Below, piece after piece: positions 1 to 8,865 of a stretch of DNA of 17,207 bases. This DNA is from an uncultured Erythrobacter sp. (GTDB lineage Bacteria > Pseudomonadota > Alphaproteobacteria > Sphingomonadales > Sphingomonadaceae), in contig CAJXTZ010000048.1 of assembly GCA_913061345.1 (NCBI GenBank), positions 1-17,207 on the forward strand, read 5' to 3'. The stretch's first letter is position 1; each line of letters starts with the position of its first letter. Position numbers and translations under genes: made by a program. A model generated the notes under the pieces. The model saw nothing but the letters and a program-made list of their open reading frames with translations, searched no databases and was not told the DNA's origin.

Positions 1-654
1 ATCAAAAACCCACTAGCCGCCATTCGCGGCGCATCGCAATTGCTGGGGCGCAAGGTCGGCAACGCTGAGAAATCGCTGACCGGGTTGATCGCCGACGAGG
101 TGGATCGCATAGCCCAGTTGATTGACCGGATGCAGCGCCTTGGCCGCGAACGCGCGGAGCCTGTTGGGCCGATCAACCTGCACGAAGCCATTCACCGCGC
201 TTTCGAGACCGTGCGCATTTCGAGCGATACCAGCGTGGCCTGGCGCGAGGAATTTGATCCTTCGCTGCCGCCAGTTCTCGGCAACGAAGGGGCGCTGGTG
301 CAGGTGCTGGTGAACCTCATGGCCAATGCGCGCGATGCCTGCGCCGATGTTGCCTCGCCGCAGCTTGTCGTTCGTACGCGATTTGTCAGCGGAATCGTGA
401 TGAACGTGATTCGCCTCGGGAGGCCGGTGAAACTGCCTATCGAAATCCAGGTAAGCGATAATGGCCCCGGTATCGATCCATCGATCCATGACGATATTTT
501 CGAGCCTTTCGTTACCAGCAAGACCAACGGGCAGGGCCTTGGGCTCGCGTTGGTACAAAAGCTGGTTCGCGACATGGACGGGCGCGTCAGCCACGAGCGG
601 GACAAGGCTGGGGGATGGACGCATTTTCGCATCCACCTGCCGATGGCCCGTTGA
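1..654 (+). CDS. ntrB: Nitrogen regulation sensor histidine kinase NtrB (GlnL), 5'-truncated by window edge
   Basis: This is the C-terminal 217 residues of a cytosolic histidine kinase that phosphorylates NtrC when nitrogen is limiting. The first visible residues, IKNPLAAIRG, are the second half of the H-box, so the phospho-accepting His lies just upstream of the window. A HisKA helix follows to about residue 60. The ATP-binding domain shows an N-box (NLMANARDA), a G1 box (SDNGPGID), an F-box (IFEPFVTSK) and a G2 box (GQGLGLALV). The N-terminal PAS domain is outside the window. No membrane segment is visible, which fits NtrB rather than NtrY. The gene stops 26 bp before ntrC, so the two are presumably co-transcribed. 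The identity rests on the motifs plus the adjacent ntrC. Confidence 0.93.
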   Translation: MKNPLAAIRGASQLLGRKVGNAEKSLTGLIADEVDRIAQLIDRMQRLGRERAEPVGPINLHEAIHRAFETVRISSDTSVAWREEFDPSLPPVLGNEGALVQVLVNLMANARDACADVASPQLVVRTRFVSGIVMNVIRLGRPVKLPIEIQVSDNGPGIDPSIHDDIFEPFVTSKTNGQGLGLALVQKLVRDMDGRVSHERDKAGGWTHFRIHLPMAR

Positions 655-663
655 GCGAGTTTG

Positions 664-671
664 AAAGGAGG
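664..671 (+). promoter_or_regulatory. Ribosome binding site of ntrC
   Basis: AAAGGAGG ends 9 bases before the ATG at 681. It is one of the strongest Shine-Dalgarno matches in the window. It fixes the ntrC start at 681 and argues against an in-frame start at 615 inside ntrB. Confidence 0.8.
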
Positions 672-680
672 GGACTACCC

Positions 681-2090
<1,410 letters not shown>

Positions 2091-2096
2091 GGGATT

Positions 2097-2133
2097 ACAA
2101 CGCTTTTAACTTGCAAACCTGCAACAGCGTTGT
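2097..2133 (+). promoter_or_regulatory. Nested inverted repeat between ntrC and ntrY
   Basis: ACAACGCT (2097-2104) pairs perfectly with AGCGTTGT (2126-2133). Inside it, TTGCA (2111-2115) pairs with TGCAA (2120-2124) around an AACC loop. In RNA this would be a two-tier hairpin with an asymmetric internal loop. No T-run follows, so it is not a typical intrinsic terminator. It ends 14 bases before the GTG start of ntrY, so it could act as an operator, an RNA-processing site or a translation modulator. Which of these applies is not decided by the sequence. Confidence 0.45.
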
Positions 2134-2147
2134 TGTAAGCCTGCACC

Positions 2148-4376
2148 GTGACCCAAGAGCCACACTCCGACCCTGACGCCGCGATCGCAAAACGCTCCCG
2201 CTTCCTGCGCCGCGTGGCAGTCGCTTCGCGTCGGCTCAACCTGTTCTTGTGGCTGGAGATAGCCTGCTACGCTGCCCTCGCGGTGATGCTGGTGACGGTG
2301 TGGTTCACCCTTGCCGGACGCCCAAGTTTCGGAGAACCCGTTCCATCCTGGCAGGCAGCAGCGTTGCTGGTGGGCACCTTGTTACCTGCACTGGGCCTGA
2401 TTGTTCTATGGGGACGACGCATCGCCAAGCGCAGGGCAGGGGGCACGACCGGGCGACTGCATGTAAACCTGGTGTTTTTCTTCTCGCTCCTGGCGGCGAT
2501 CCCTACGCTATTCGTAGCCGTGTTCGCATCGATCCTGTTCCAATCCGGCGTGCAATTCTGGTTTAGCGACGATTCCCGCGGTATTCTCGACAATGCCAAC
2601 GAACTGGCGCGCGGCTATTATGACGAGAACCAGCGCGCCGTGGGCGACAATACGCAGGCCATGGCGAGTGACCTTCGCTTTTTCCTGCAAGTGATGAGCA
2701 TGACGAGCCTGGACTTTCAGCAGCAGTATTCGCTGCAGGTCCTTAATCGCGGGCTGAGCGAAAGTGCCATTTTGCAGGAGGCGCAGGATGGCGGGTTCCG
2801 CGTTATCGCGATTGTCGATCCGGATGATGATACGCAGCGTCAGCGGATCAGTCCGGAAGAGCTGGAGGAATTCCGCAGCGGCGAATCCGTTGTGCTGCGC
2901 GCGACCGAGGAGCGGACCGAAGCGGTTGTGCCACTGGACGAAGCACTGGGAATTTATCTCTACGCCGCGCGGGATTCCGACGCCGAGGCGCTATCCCAAT
3001 ATCGCCGCGCGCAAAACGTCGCGCAAAGTTACGAAGAACTGACCGAGCAGGCGCGGGTGTTGCAATTGCAGTTCAACATTGCCCTGTTTGCCGTTTCGCT
3101 GGCGCTGGTGGCGCTGGCGGTATGGGCTGCGCTGCGCTTCGCGGATCGGCAGGTGAAGCCCTTGGCCGAGCTGGCGGAAGTCGCGCAGGAAATTGGAGCC
3201 GGCAACTATGCCATGCGTGTCTCCGGCCGCACAGGGCAGGACGAGATCGGCCTGCTCAATCGCGCGTTCAATCGAATGAGCGAGCAGATCGGACGCCAGA
3301 CCGACGCCCTGTTAGGAGCAAATCGACAACTGGCAGAACGCCGCGCCTTTATCGAAGCAGTGCTGCAATCCATTCGCGCAGGCATCATCTCGCTCGATGC
3401 CGATGGCCGTATCCTGCTGATGAACAGTTCCGCCCAGCGGCTGCTGCTGGATAGCGAAGGGCCGATCCCGGTCGACCAGCCGCTAGAGGATATTGCACCG
3501 CAGTTGGCCCAATTGGTGAAGGACGAGGGGCGCAGCGAAATCATCCAGATCAGCCGCAATGGCGAATTGCTGACCCTGGCCGTGCAGCTATCCCCGGCAA
3601 CGGAAGGGCACGTTATCACGTTCGAAGACATTACGCGCCAGTTGCTGGATCAGCGACAGGCCGCCTGGTCTGATGTGGCGCGCCGTATCGCGCATGAAAT
3701 TAAGAACCCGCTTACTCCGATCCAGCTTGCGACAGAGCGTCTGAAGCGCCGCTATTCCAAGCAGATCGAAACGGACAAGGAATTGTTCGACGAACTGACC
3801 GGTACGATAATCCGGCAAGTGGGCGACCTGCGCAAGATGGTGGATGAATTCTCCAGCTTTGCACGACTGCCAAAGCCGGTATTCCGTACCGAGGATGCCG
3901 TCGACCTCGTCCGGCAATCGCTGTTCCTGCAGGAAGTGGCGCACCCGGAAATCACTTATGCCTTCAGCGCACAGAAAGAAATCCCGCCCATAGAGTGTGA
4001 TCGCCACCAGCTGGGGCAGGCGATGACCAATGTGTTGAAGAATGCGGCGGAAGCTGTCGAGGCCCACCTCTCTGACGCGCCGGCGGACTGGCGCGGGCAG
4101 ATAGATGTTGCGATGGCGCGGCGGCGCGACCAGATCGAGATTACGGTAAGAGACAATGGTATTGGCCTGCCGCAGGGCGGAGAGAACGTGATAGAGCCCT
4201 ATGTCACCACGCGCGAGAAGGGTACCGGCCTTGGCCTGGCCATCGTGAAGAAGATCGTCGAGGAGCACGCGGGCGATCTTGAATTCACCTCGCTACCCAA
4301 GGGCGGTACACAGGCAATGCTGCGTTTTGCGATCCATCCCGGCGACCTGGACGAAAACAGCGAGGCTGCCGAATGA
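2148..4376 (+). CDS. ntrY: Membrane sensor histidine kinase NtrY
   Basis: This 742-residue NtrY-type kinase would phosphorylate NtrX. Three hydrophobic segments lie near the N-terminus (about 31-56, 69-89 and 106-133). They are followed by a periplasmic region of roughly 170 residues and a fourth membrane helix (about 309-331). Then come a HAMP domain (about 332-385), a PAS domain (about 395-500), and HisKA with the H-box AHEIKNPLTP, whose phospho-accepting His is H516. The HATPase domain has the N-box NVLKNAAEA, G1 box RDNGIGLP and G2 box KGTGLGLAIV. The start is GTG at 2148: an in-frame TAA at 2136-2138 excludes anything earlier, and no clear Shine-Dalgarno precedes it. The signal it senses cannot be read from the sequence. 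ntrX follows 20 bp downstream. Confidence 0.95.
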   Translation: MTQEPHSDPDAAIAKRSRFLRRVAVASRRLNLFLWLEIACYAALAVMLVTVWFTLAGRPSFGEPVPSWQAAALLVGTLLPALGLIVLWGRRIAKRRAGGTTGRLHVNLVFFFSLLAAIPTLFVAVFASILFQSGVQFWFSDDSRGILDNANELARGYYDENQRAVGDNTQAMASDLRFFLQVMSMTSLDFQQQYSLQVLNRGLSESAILQEAQDGGFRVIAIVDPDDDTQRQRISPEELEEFRSGESVVLRATEERTEAVVPLDEALGIYLYAARDSDAEALSQYRRAQNVAQSYEELTEQARVLQLQFNIALFAVSLALVALAVWAALRFADRQVKPLAELAEVAQEIGAGNYAMRVSGRTGQDEIGLLNRAFNRMSEQIGRQTDALLGANRQLAERRAFIEAVLQSIRAGIISLDADGRILLMNSSAQRLLLDSEGPIPVDQPLEDIAPQLAQLVKDEGRSEIIQISRNGELLTLAVQLSPATEGHVITFEDITRQLLDQRQAAWSDVARRIAHEIKNPLTPIQLATERLKRRYSKQIETDKELFDELTGTIIRQVGDLRKMVDEFSSFARLPKPVFRTEDAVDLVRQSLFLQEVAHPEITYAFSAQKEIPPIECDRHQLGQAMTNVLKNAAEAVEAHLSDAPADWRGQIDVAMARRRDQIEITVRDNGIGLPQGGENVIEPYVTTREKGTGLGLAIVKKIVEEHAGDLEFTSLPKGGTQAMLRFAIHPGDLDENSEAAE

Positions 4377-4396
4377 TTTTGACAGGAGAGCACTGA

Positions 4397-5788
4397 ATGG
4401 CACTCGATATCCTCGTGGTCGACGACGAGCGCGATATTCGCGATCTCGTGGCCGGTGTTTTAAGCGATGAAGGCTATGACTGCCGGACTGCCGGCGACAG
4501 CGACAGCGCATTGGCCATGATCGACGAACGCCGCCCAAGCCTCGTCCTGCTGGACGTGTGGCTACATGGCAGTCCGATGGATGGGCTTGAAGTGCTGGAT
4601 GCGGTGAAAGCGCGAGAGCCCAACTTGCCCGTCATCATCTTTTCCGGACATGGCAATGTCGATACCGCAGTTTCCGCAGTGAGCCGCGGGGCGATGGATT
4701 TCATCGAAAAGCCTTTCGAGGCGGAAAAGCTGCTCCATCTCGTCGCCCGCGCCACGGAAACCGAACGCCTGCGCCGCGAGAACGAACGGCTTCGTGAGGG
4801 CATGGCTTCGCACGATGAATTCACAGGCAATTCCAGTGCTATAAACACCGTGCGTGCAACGCTGAAACGGGTTGCCAACACGGGCAGCCGCGTTCTGGTG
4901 AGCGGTCCTGCGGGTGCGGGGAAGGAAGTGGCTGCACGGCTGCTGCATGCCTGGAGCCCACGCGCAGACAAGGCCTTCGTCACGGTTAATTCGGCACGCA
5001 TCACGCCGGAACGGTTCGAGCATGAGCTATTCGGCGAGGAGGCCGATGGCAAACTGGTTCGCGCTGGCCTGCTGGAACTTGCCGATGGCGGCACGCTGTA
5101 TCTCGACGAGGTGGCGGACATGCCCGAAAGCACACAGGCGCGTATCTTGCGCGTGCTGACGGATCAAAGTTTCGTGCGAGTGGGCGGCAACCGGCAGGTG
5201 GGGGTAGACGTTCGCGTCGTATCATCCACCGCGCGCGACCTGCTGTCGGAGATTGAGGAAAAGCGCTTCCGCGAAGACCTGTTCTACCGCCTTAACGTGG
5301 TACCGATTGACATACCGCCGCTGGCTAATCGCCGGGAAGATATCCCGGCGCTCGCAGATCATTTCTTCACCCGGTATGCGCGCGAGCAGGGAGTTGAGCC
5401 CCCCACCATCGCCCCTGAAGCCCTGGCTGCGATGCAAGCCTATGACTGGCCAGGCAACGTGCGGCAATTGCGCAATGTCATCGAGCGTACCGTGATCCTC
5501 GCCCCTCGGGAGGATTTCAAGGCTATCACACCCGACATGCTGCCATCGGAGTTGACGGGCGGCTCCAATGAAGAAGGCGGGGGCATTTCCACACTGATGG
5601 GTGTTCCCCTGCGCGAAGCGCGCGAAAGTTTCGAACGCGAATACCTGCGTATTCAGATCCGGCGATTTTCGGGCAACATTTCCAAAACCGCAGGCTTCAT
5701 CGGTATGGAACGTTCCGCCCTGCATCGTAAGCTGAAATTGCTTGGCATGAACGAGCGAAGCAATAGCGATGAAGGTGAAACAGACTGA
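4397..5788 (+). CDS. ntrX: Response regulator NtrX (NtrC family, without GAFTGA loop)
   Basis: This 463-residue regulator is paired with NtrY. The receiver domain (about 1-120) has D9/D10, phospho-acceptor D53 and the K of IEKPF. The AAA+ domain (about 145-385) has a Walker A variant GPAGAGKE at 170-177 and Walker B LYLDEVAD. Where NtrC carries GAFTGA, this protein reads LFGEEADGKLVRAG from residue 211, so the sigma-54 contact loop is missing. That is typical of alphaproteobacterial NtrX, which is thought to work with other sigma factors on respiration, nitrogen and envelope genes. The C-terminal helix-turn-helix includes GNISKTAGFIGMERSALHRKL. ACAGGAGAG at about 4381-4389 is the ribosome site for the ATG at 4397. 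Confidence 0.95.
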   Translation: MALDILVVDDERDIRDLVAGVLSDEGYDCRTAGDSDSALAMIDERRPSLVLLDVWLHGSPMDGLEVLDAVKAREPNLPVIIFSGHGNVDTAVSAVSRGAMDFIEKPFEAEKLLHLVARATETERLRRENERLREGMASHDEFTGNSSAINTVRATLKRVANTGSRVLVSGPAGAGKEVAARLLHAWSPRADKAFVTVNSARITPERFEHELFGEEADGKLVRAGLLELADGGTLYLDEVADMPESTQARILRVLTDQSFVRVGGNRQVGVDVRVVSSTARDLLSEIEEKRFREDLFYRLNVVPIDIPPLANRREDIPALADHFFTRYAREQGVEPPTIAPEALAAMQAYDWPGNVRQLRNVIERTVILAPREDFKAITPDMLPSELTGGSNEEGGGISTLMGVPLREARESFEREYLRIQIRRFSGNISKTAGFIGMERSALHRKLKLLGMNERSNSDEGETD

Positions 5789-5806
5789 ATTCTATTGCGG
5801 AACTAT

Positions 5807-5835
5807 TTGCGCCGTACGGTTTTTTGCTATTATAT
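5807..5835 (+). promoter_or_regulatory. Probable sigma-70 promoter of hfq-hflX
   Basis: TTGCGC (5807-5812) and TTATAT (5830-5835) are spaced by 17 bases in the ntrX-hfq gap, an AT-rich stretch in otherwise GC-rich DNA. Transcription from here would give a leader of about 100 bases before the hfq ATG at 5947. It rests on the consensus match only. Confidence 0.45.
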
Positions 5836-5837
5836 CG

Positions 5838-5859
5838 CTGCACCGCACAAAAAGTGCAG
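5838..5859 (+). promoter_or_regulatory. Inverted repeat in the hfq leader
   Basis: CTGCAC (5838-5843) and GTGCAG (5854-5859) are perfect inverted arms. A competing smaller hairpin, GCAC-AAAAA-GTGC, spans 5845-5857. It lies just downstream of the putative -10 box, so it would be at the very 5' end of the hfq mRNA or act as an operator at the start site. Hfq autoregulation is known in other bacteria, but nothing here proves it. Confidence 0.35.
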
Positions 5860-5946
5860 TCGGTGTGTCTTCTGCCCGTAACAGGGATGTAACAGATGAT
5901 CACCAGATCGCGGGGTTACGCCCGCCAAGAACGATGGAGTCAAGCA

Positions 5947-6531
5947 ATGGCCAAGGGCACACTTTCAGCGCGTACACGATCTGCAGATGAGGTCGAGGCC
6001 ACGGAACCGCGCGCCGAAAAGCCTGCAACGGGCGCGAAGAACGCCAATTTGCAAGATGTTTTCCTCAATCACCTGCGCCGTGAAAAAACACCGGTCACCA
6101 TGTTTCTGGTGAAGGGCGTCAAATTGCAGGGCATCGTCACCTGGTTCGACAATTTTTCGATATTGCTGCGCCGCGACGGGCAATCGCAGCTTGTCTACAA
6201 GCATGCTATCTCCACGATCATGCCTGGTCAGCCGGTCGATGCAAACCAGTTCGGTACCGGCCCGAACAGCGGACGCAAGGTGCGCCAGTTGCAGGATATT
6301 TTCCTCACGCGGGTGCGCGATGCAGGCGTTGCTGTCACCATGTTCCTTGTGAACGGCGTGATGCTGCAAGGCAGGATCGCCAGCTTCGACCTGTTCTGCA
6401 TGCTACTGGAACGTGACGGATATGTGCAACTGGCGTACAAGCACGCCGTATCTACAATTCAGCCGGATCGTCCGGTCGACCTGACCGACGACGATCTGGA
6501 CGATGGTGCCACTGAAGGCGAAAACGACTGA
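5947..6531 (+). CDS. hfq: RNA chaperone Hfq with two tandem Sm-like domains
   Basis: Hfq binds small RNAs and mRNAs and promotes their pairing. Typical Hfq is about 80-100 residues with one Sm fold, whereas this protein has 194 residues and two. Domain 1 (about 35-98) has LQDVFLN, KGVKLQG, WFDNF and YKHAIST. Domain 2 (about 115-178) has LQDIFLT, NGVMLQG, SFDLF and YKHAVST. A basic N-terminal arm, a 16-residue linker and an acidic tail (TDDDLDDG region) complete it. Three chains could form a pseudo-hexamer (inference). Domain 2 has lost the rim arginines and the distal-face Lys. The ATG at 5947 is chosen because GGAG sits 7 bases upstream and MAK is a usual Hfq start; ATG at 5896 would give 211 residues. 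It ends overlapping the hflX candidate start. Confidence 0.93.
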   Translation: MAKGTLSARTRSADEVEATEPRAEKPATGAKNANLQDVFLNHLRREKTPVTMFLVKGVKLQGIVTWFDNFSILLRRDGQSQLVYKHAISTIMPGQPVDANQFGTGPNSGRKVRQLQDIFLTRVRDAGVAVTMFLVNGVMLQGRIASFDLFCMLLERDGYVQLAYKHAVSTIQPDRPVDLTDDDLDDGATEGEND

Positions 6532-7850
6532 TCATAGACGACGATATCGAAGGCGAAGTCACCCGCGGTGCGCGGGCGCTCGTCGTATGTCCCGACATCC
6601 GCAGCCAACGCCGCGATGACGACCCTGATGCACGTCTCGAAGAGGCCAGAGGGCTTGCCCTTGCCATTGGTATTGTCGTGGCAGAAGCGTTTATCCTGCC
6701 CGTGCGAGAGGTGAAGCCGAACACGCTGTTTGGTGAAGGCCAGGTGCAACGCATCGCCACCGATTGCGAATTGCACGGAGCCGAGCTCGTCATTGTAGAC
6801 GGCGCGCTTTCACCGATCCAGCAGCGTAACCTCGAGGACAAGATTGGCCGTAAGGTCATCGATCGGACAGGCTTGATCCTGGAAATATTCGGCGAACGCG
6901 CGGCGACTGCCGAAGGCCGTTTGCAGGTTGAACTGGCGCACCTGGATTATCAGGCCAGCCGACTAGTCCGCAGCTGGACTCACCTTGAGCGGCAGCGCGG
7001 CGGCTTTGGTTTCCTCGGCGGACCGGGCGAAACGCAAATCGAAGCTGACCGCCGGATGATCCGCGATCGCATGGCGAAGTTGCGCCGCGAACTGGAGCAG
7101 GTTCGCAAGACGCGCGAGTTGCACCGCAAGCGGCGAGGCAGGGCGCCGTGGCCCGTCGTTGCGCTGGTCGGTTATACGAACGCTGGCAAATCGACGCTTT
7201 TCAATCGCATGACCGGCGCGGACGTAATGGCAGAAGATCTGCTGTTCGCCACTTTGGACCCGTCCATGCGCGCAGTTACGTTACCGGGCGTCGAAAAAGC
7301 GATATTGTCGGACACGGTCGGTTTCATATCGGACCTGCCGACCCAGCTCGTCGCAGCGTTTCGTGCCACGCTTGAAGAAGTGACCGCCGCCGATATCGTC
7401 CTGCATGTTCGCGACATTGCCAATCCCGATACGTCCGCCCAGAAAAAACAGGTTTTGCAGGTGCTCGCCGATCTTGGCGTGATCGAGGAAGACGGGGAAG
7501 GGGAGCCGACACCCATCCTCGAAGTCTGGAACAAATGGGATCTGTTGGACGGCGAATTGCGAGCTGAACTGGCCGACGTTGCCGCGCAGGATGATAACGT
7601 CGTAACCATCTCGGCAATCACCGGGGAAGGTATAGAAGGCTTGCGCGAAAAGCTTGGCGCGGTGCTGACAGAAGGCGCGCGCCGCCATTCACTGATGGTA
7701 TCGGCGTCTGACGGTGCTCGCATTGCCTGGCTTCATGCCCACGGAGAAGTGCTGTCGGACAATGACGGGGGTGAGGGGGAGCACGGCCCGATGCGCCACA
7801 TCGAAGTGCGTCTGACCGAGAAGGAATGGGGGCGGTTCGAAACGCTTTAG
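6528..7850 (+). CDS. hflX: GTPase HflX, ribosome-associated; no canonical start codon
   Basis: HflX is a GTPase that binds the 50S subunit and splits stalled ribosomes. The N-terminal HflX domain starts with [10 protein letters not shown] and DPDARLEEA and continues through LFGEGQVQ. A linker helix region carries GGPGETQIE. The GTPase domain has G1 GYTNAGKS (215-222), G3 DTVGF and G4 NKWD. The first canonical start in this frame is GTG at 6678, which would delete conserved N-terminal sequence. The frame is open back to a TGA at 6513-6515, and only near-cognate codons CTG-ATC-ATA (6528-6536) lie at the expected place. CTG at 6528 overlaps the hfq stop as CTGA and follows a weak GAAGG, giving 440 residues, close to the E. 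coli protein. The gene overlaps convergent mazG by 4 bp. Confidence 0.9.
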   Translation: MIIDDDIEGEVTRGARALVVCPDIRSQRRDDDPDARLEEARGLALAIGIVVAEAFILPVREVKPNTLFGEGQVQRIATDCELHGAELVIVDGALSPIQQRNLEDKIGRKVIDRTGLILEIFGERAATAEGRLQVELAHLDYQASRLVRSWTHLERQRGGFGFLGGPGETQIEADRRMIRDRMAKLRRELEQVRKTRELHRKRRGRAPWPVVALVGYTNAGKSTLFNRMTGADVMAEDLLFATLDPSMRAVTLPGVEKAILSDTVGFISDLPTQLVAAFRATLEEVTAADIVLHVRDIANPDTSAQKKQVLQVLADLGVIEEDGEGEPTPILEVWNKWDLLDGELRAELADVAAQDDNVVTISAITGEGIEGLREKLGAVLTEGARRHSLMVSASDGARIAWLHAHGEVLSDNDGGEGEHGPMRHIEVRLTEKEWGRFETL

Positions 7851-8605
7851 ACGCCGCGTTCCTCTCGCTTGACCTGCTGCCAAAGCGCTTCCTGCGCATC
7901 CAGATCGCGATCCGCGAAGTCTCCTTCTGCCAGGGCTTCCATTGCGCGATAGCGTCGTTCGAACTTTGCATTTGCAGCTTTCAGCGCATCCTCTGCACCG
8001 ATCCCGTACGACCGCACCAGGTTGACGGCGGCGAACAGCAGATCTCCCGCTTCTTCGGCGCGATGGGCATCATCGGCATCGCGCAGTTCCTGTACCTCTT
8101 CCGCCACCTTCGCCGCCGGTCCCTGATGATCCGGCCAGTCGAACCCATCGCGGGCAGCACGTTTTTGCAATTTCTCGGCGCGCAGCAAGGCGGGCAGTGC
8201 ACGCGCCACGCCGTCCATCGTGCTAGTCGACCCGCTTTTCGCGCGCTCGGCAGCCTTGATGTCTTCCCATCTCTTGCCGTCCATCACGCCGCTTTCATTG
8301 CCGAAAATATGCGGGTGTCGCGCATCCATCTTGTCAGAGATCGCGCGGGCGACATCGTCGAAGGCGAAATGTCCTGCTTCTTCGGCCATGCGGGCGTGGA
8401 AGACGACCTGGAGCAGGAGATCACCCAGTTCACCGCGCAGATCCGCCATGTCATCACGCTCGATCGCGTCGGCGACCTCGTAGGCTTCTTCGATCGTGTA
8501 TGGCGCAATGGTTTCGAATGACTGCGCAACGTCCCATTCGCACCCGTCCTCAGGATCGCGCAGCCGCGCCATGATCGAGAGGAGGCGGGCTATCTGGTCG
8601 GACAT
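7847..8605 (-). CDS. mazG: Nucleoside triphosphate pyrophosphohydrolase MazG
   Basis: MazG hydrolyses (d)NTPs to NMPs and pyrophosphate, cleaning the nucleotide pool. This 252-residue protein has the two-repeat layout of E. coli MazG (263 residues). The N-terminal repeat carries metal ligands in EEAYE (39-43) and E59/D62 of ELGD. The C-terminal repeat carries E169/E170 and EEAGD (184-188). RLRDPEDGCEWD near the start and WEDIKAAER in the middle are family signatures. The ATG at 8605 is preceded by only a weak purine stretch. A promoter-like AT-rich segment lies upstream, so it may be transcribed separately from the larger - strand cluster. The TAA stop lies inside the end of hflX on the other strand. 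Confidence 0.95.
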   Translation of the reverse strand: MSDQIARLLSIMARLRDPEDGCEWDVAQSFETIAPYTIEEAYEVADAIERDDMADLRGELGDLLLQVVFHARMAEEAGHFAFDDVARAISDKMDARHPHIFGNESGVMDGKRWEDIKAAERAKSGSTSTMDGVARALPALLRAEKLQKRAARDGFDWPDHQGPAAKVAEEVQELRDADDAHRAEEAGDLLFAAVNLVRSYGIGAEDALKAANAKFERRYRAMEALAEGDFADRDLDAQEALWQQVKREERGV

Positions 8606-8638
8606 GAACTGCTCTCACTCTGACTACCATATAATTGA

Positions 8639-8668
8639 TAATATATATTATGTTAAATCTTGGCCGCA
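8639..8668 (-). promoter_or_regulatory. Candidate promoter of mazG
   Basis: On the - strand TTGCGG (8668-8663) and TATATT (8644-8639) are spaced by 18 bases; TATATA with 16 is also possible. The -10 region sits in a perfect 14-bp AT palindrome, ATAATATATATTAT (8637-8650), the most AT-rich spot seen in the window. The match is to consensus only. Confidence 0.4.
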
Positions 8669-8697
8669 ACAGGATAAAGCGCTGATGCTGCCACTTC

Positions 8698-8865
8698 TCA
8701 CGTCACCAAACTGAAAAACAGCGCCAAGCCCGCAAATATGCAGCCCCAGATCAACGCCAGCCGTATCGTCTTCGAGGTGTCGACCCGGTGCGAGCGATAG
8801 GCGCCAAGAGCCAGTATAAGCCAGCCAACCAACGCCACAATCGATACGAGCGATGCACCACTCAT
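8698..8865 (-). CDS. Small hypothetical membrane protein, two predicted helices
   Basis: This is a 55-residue protein not assigned to a named family. It begins MSGASLVSIVALVGWLILAL and has two hydrophobic segments, about residues 5-22 and 36-54, separated by a basic polar turn (YRSHRVDTSKTIR). That fits a helical hairpin with a short cytosolic loop. Its ATG overlaps the TGA of the metallo-hydrolase gene as ATGA, so translation is very likely coupled. This is the same junction style as its upstream neighbours. It ends the overlapping cluster; mazG starts 92 bp further on. Hydrophobicity, start overlap and frame continuity support it as real, against a longer overlapping frame (8648-8884) that has no such features. 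Function is unknown. Confidence 0.7.
   Translation of the reverse strand: MSGASLVSIVALVGWLILALGAYRSHRVDTSKTIRLALIWGCIFAGLALFFSLVT

Noticed and set aside
5812..5825. CCGTACGG followed by TTTTTT as an ntrX terminator
   Set aside because: The arms leave a loop of only two bases with a 3-bp stem, too weak for an intrinsic terminator; the T-run fits better as promoter spacer.
6510..6540. Programmed -1 frameshift fusing Hfq to HflX
   Set aside because: No good slippery heptamer is present in the right phase; a near-cognate start coupled to the hfq stop is simpler. Kept only as an alternative in the HflX finding.
6678..7850. HflX starting at GTG 6678
   Set aside because: It would remove roughly 50 residues that match the conserved HflX N-terminal domain and leave a 146-bp gap after hfq that is plainly coding.
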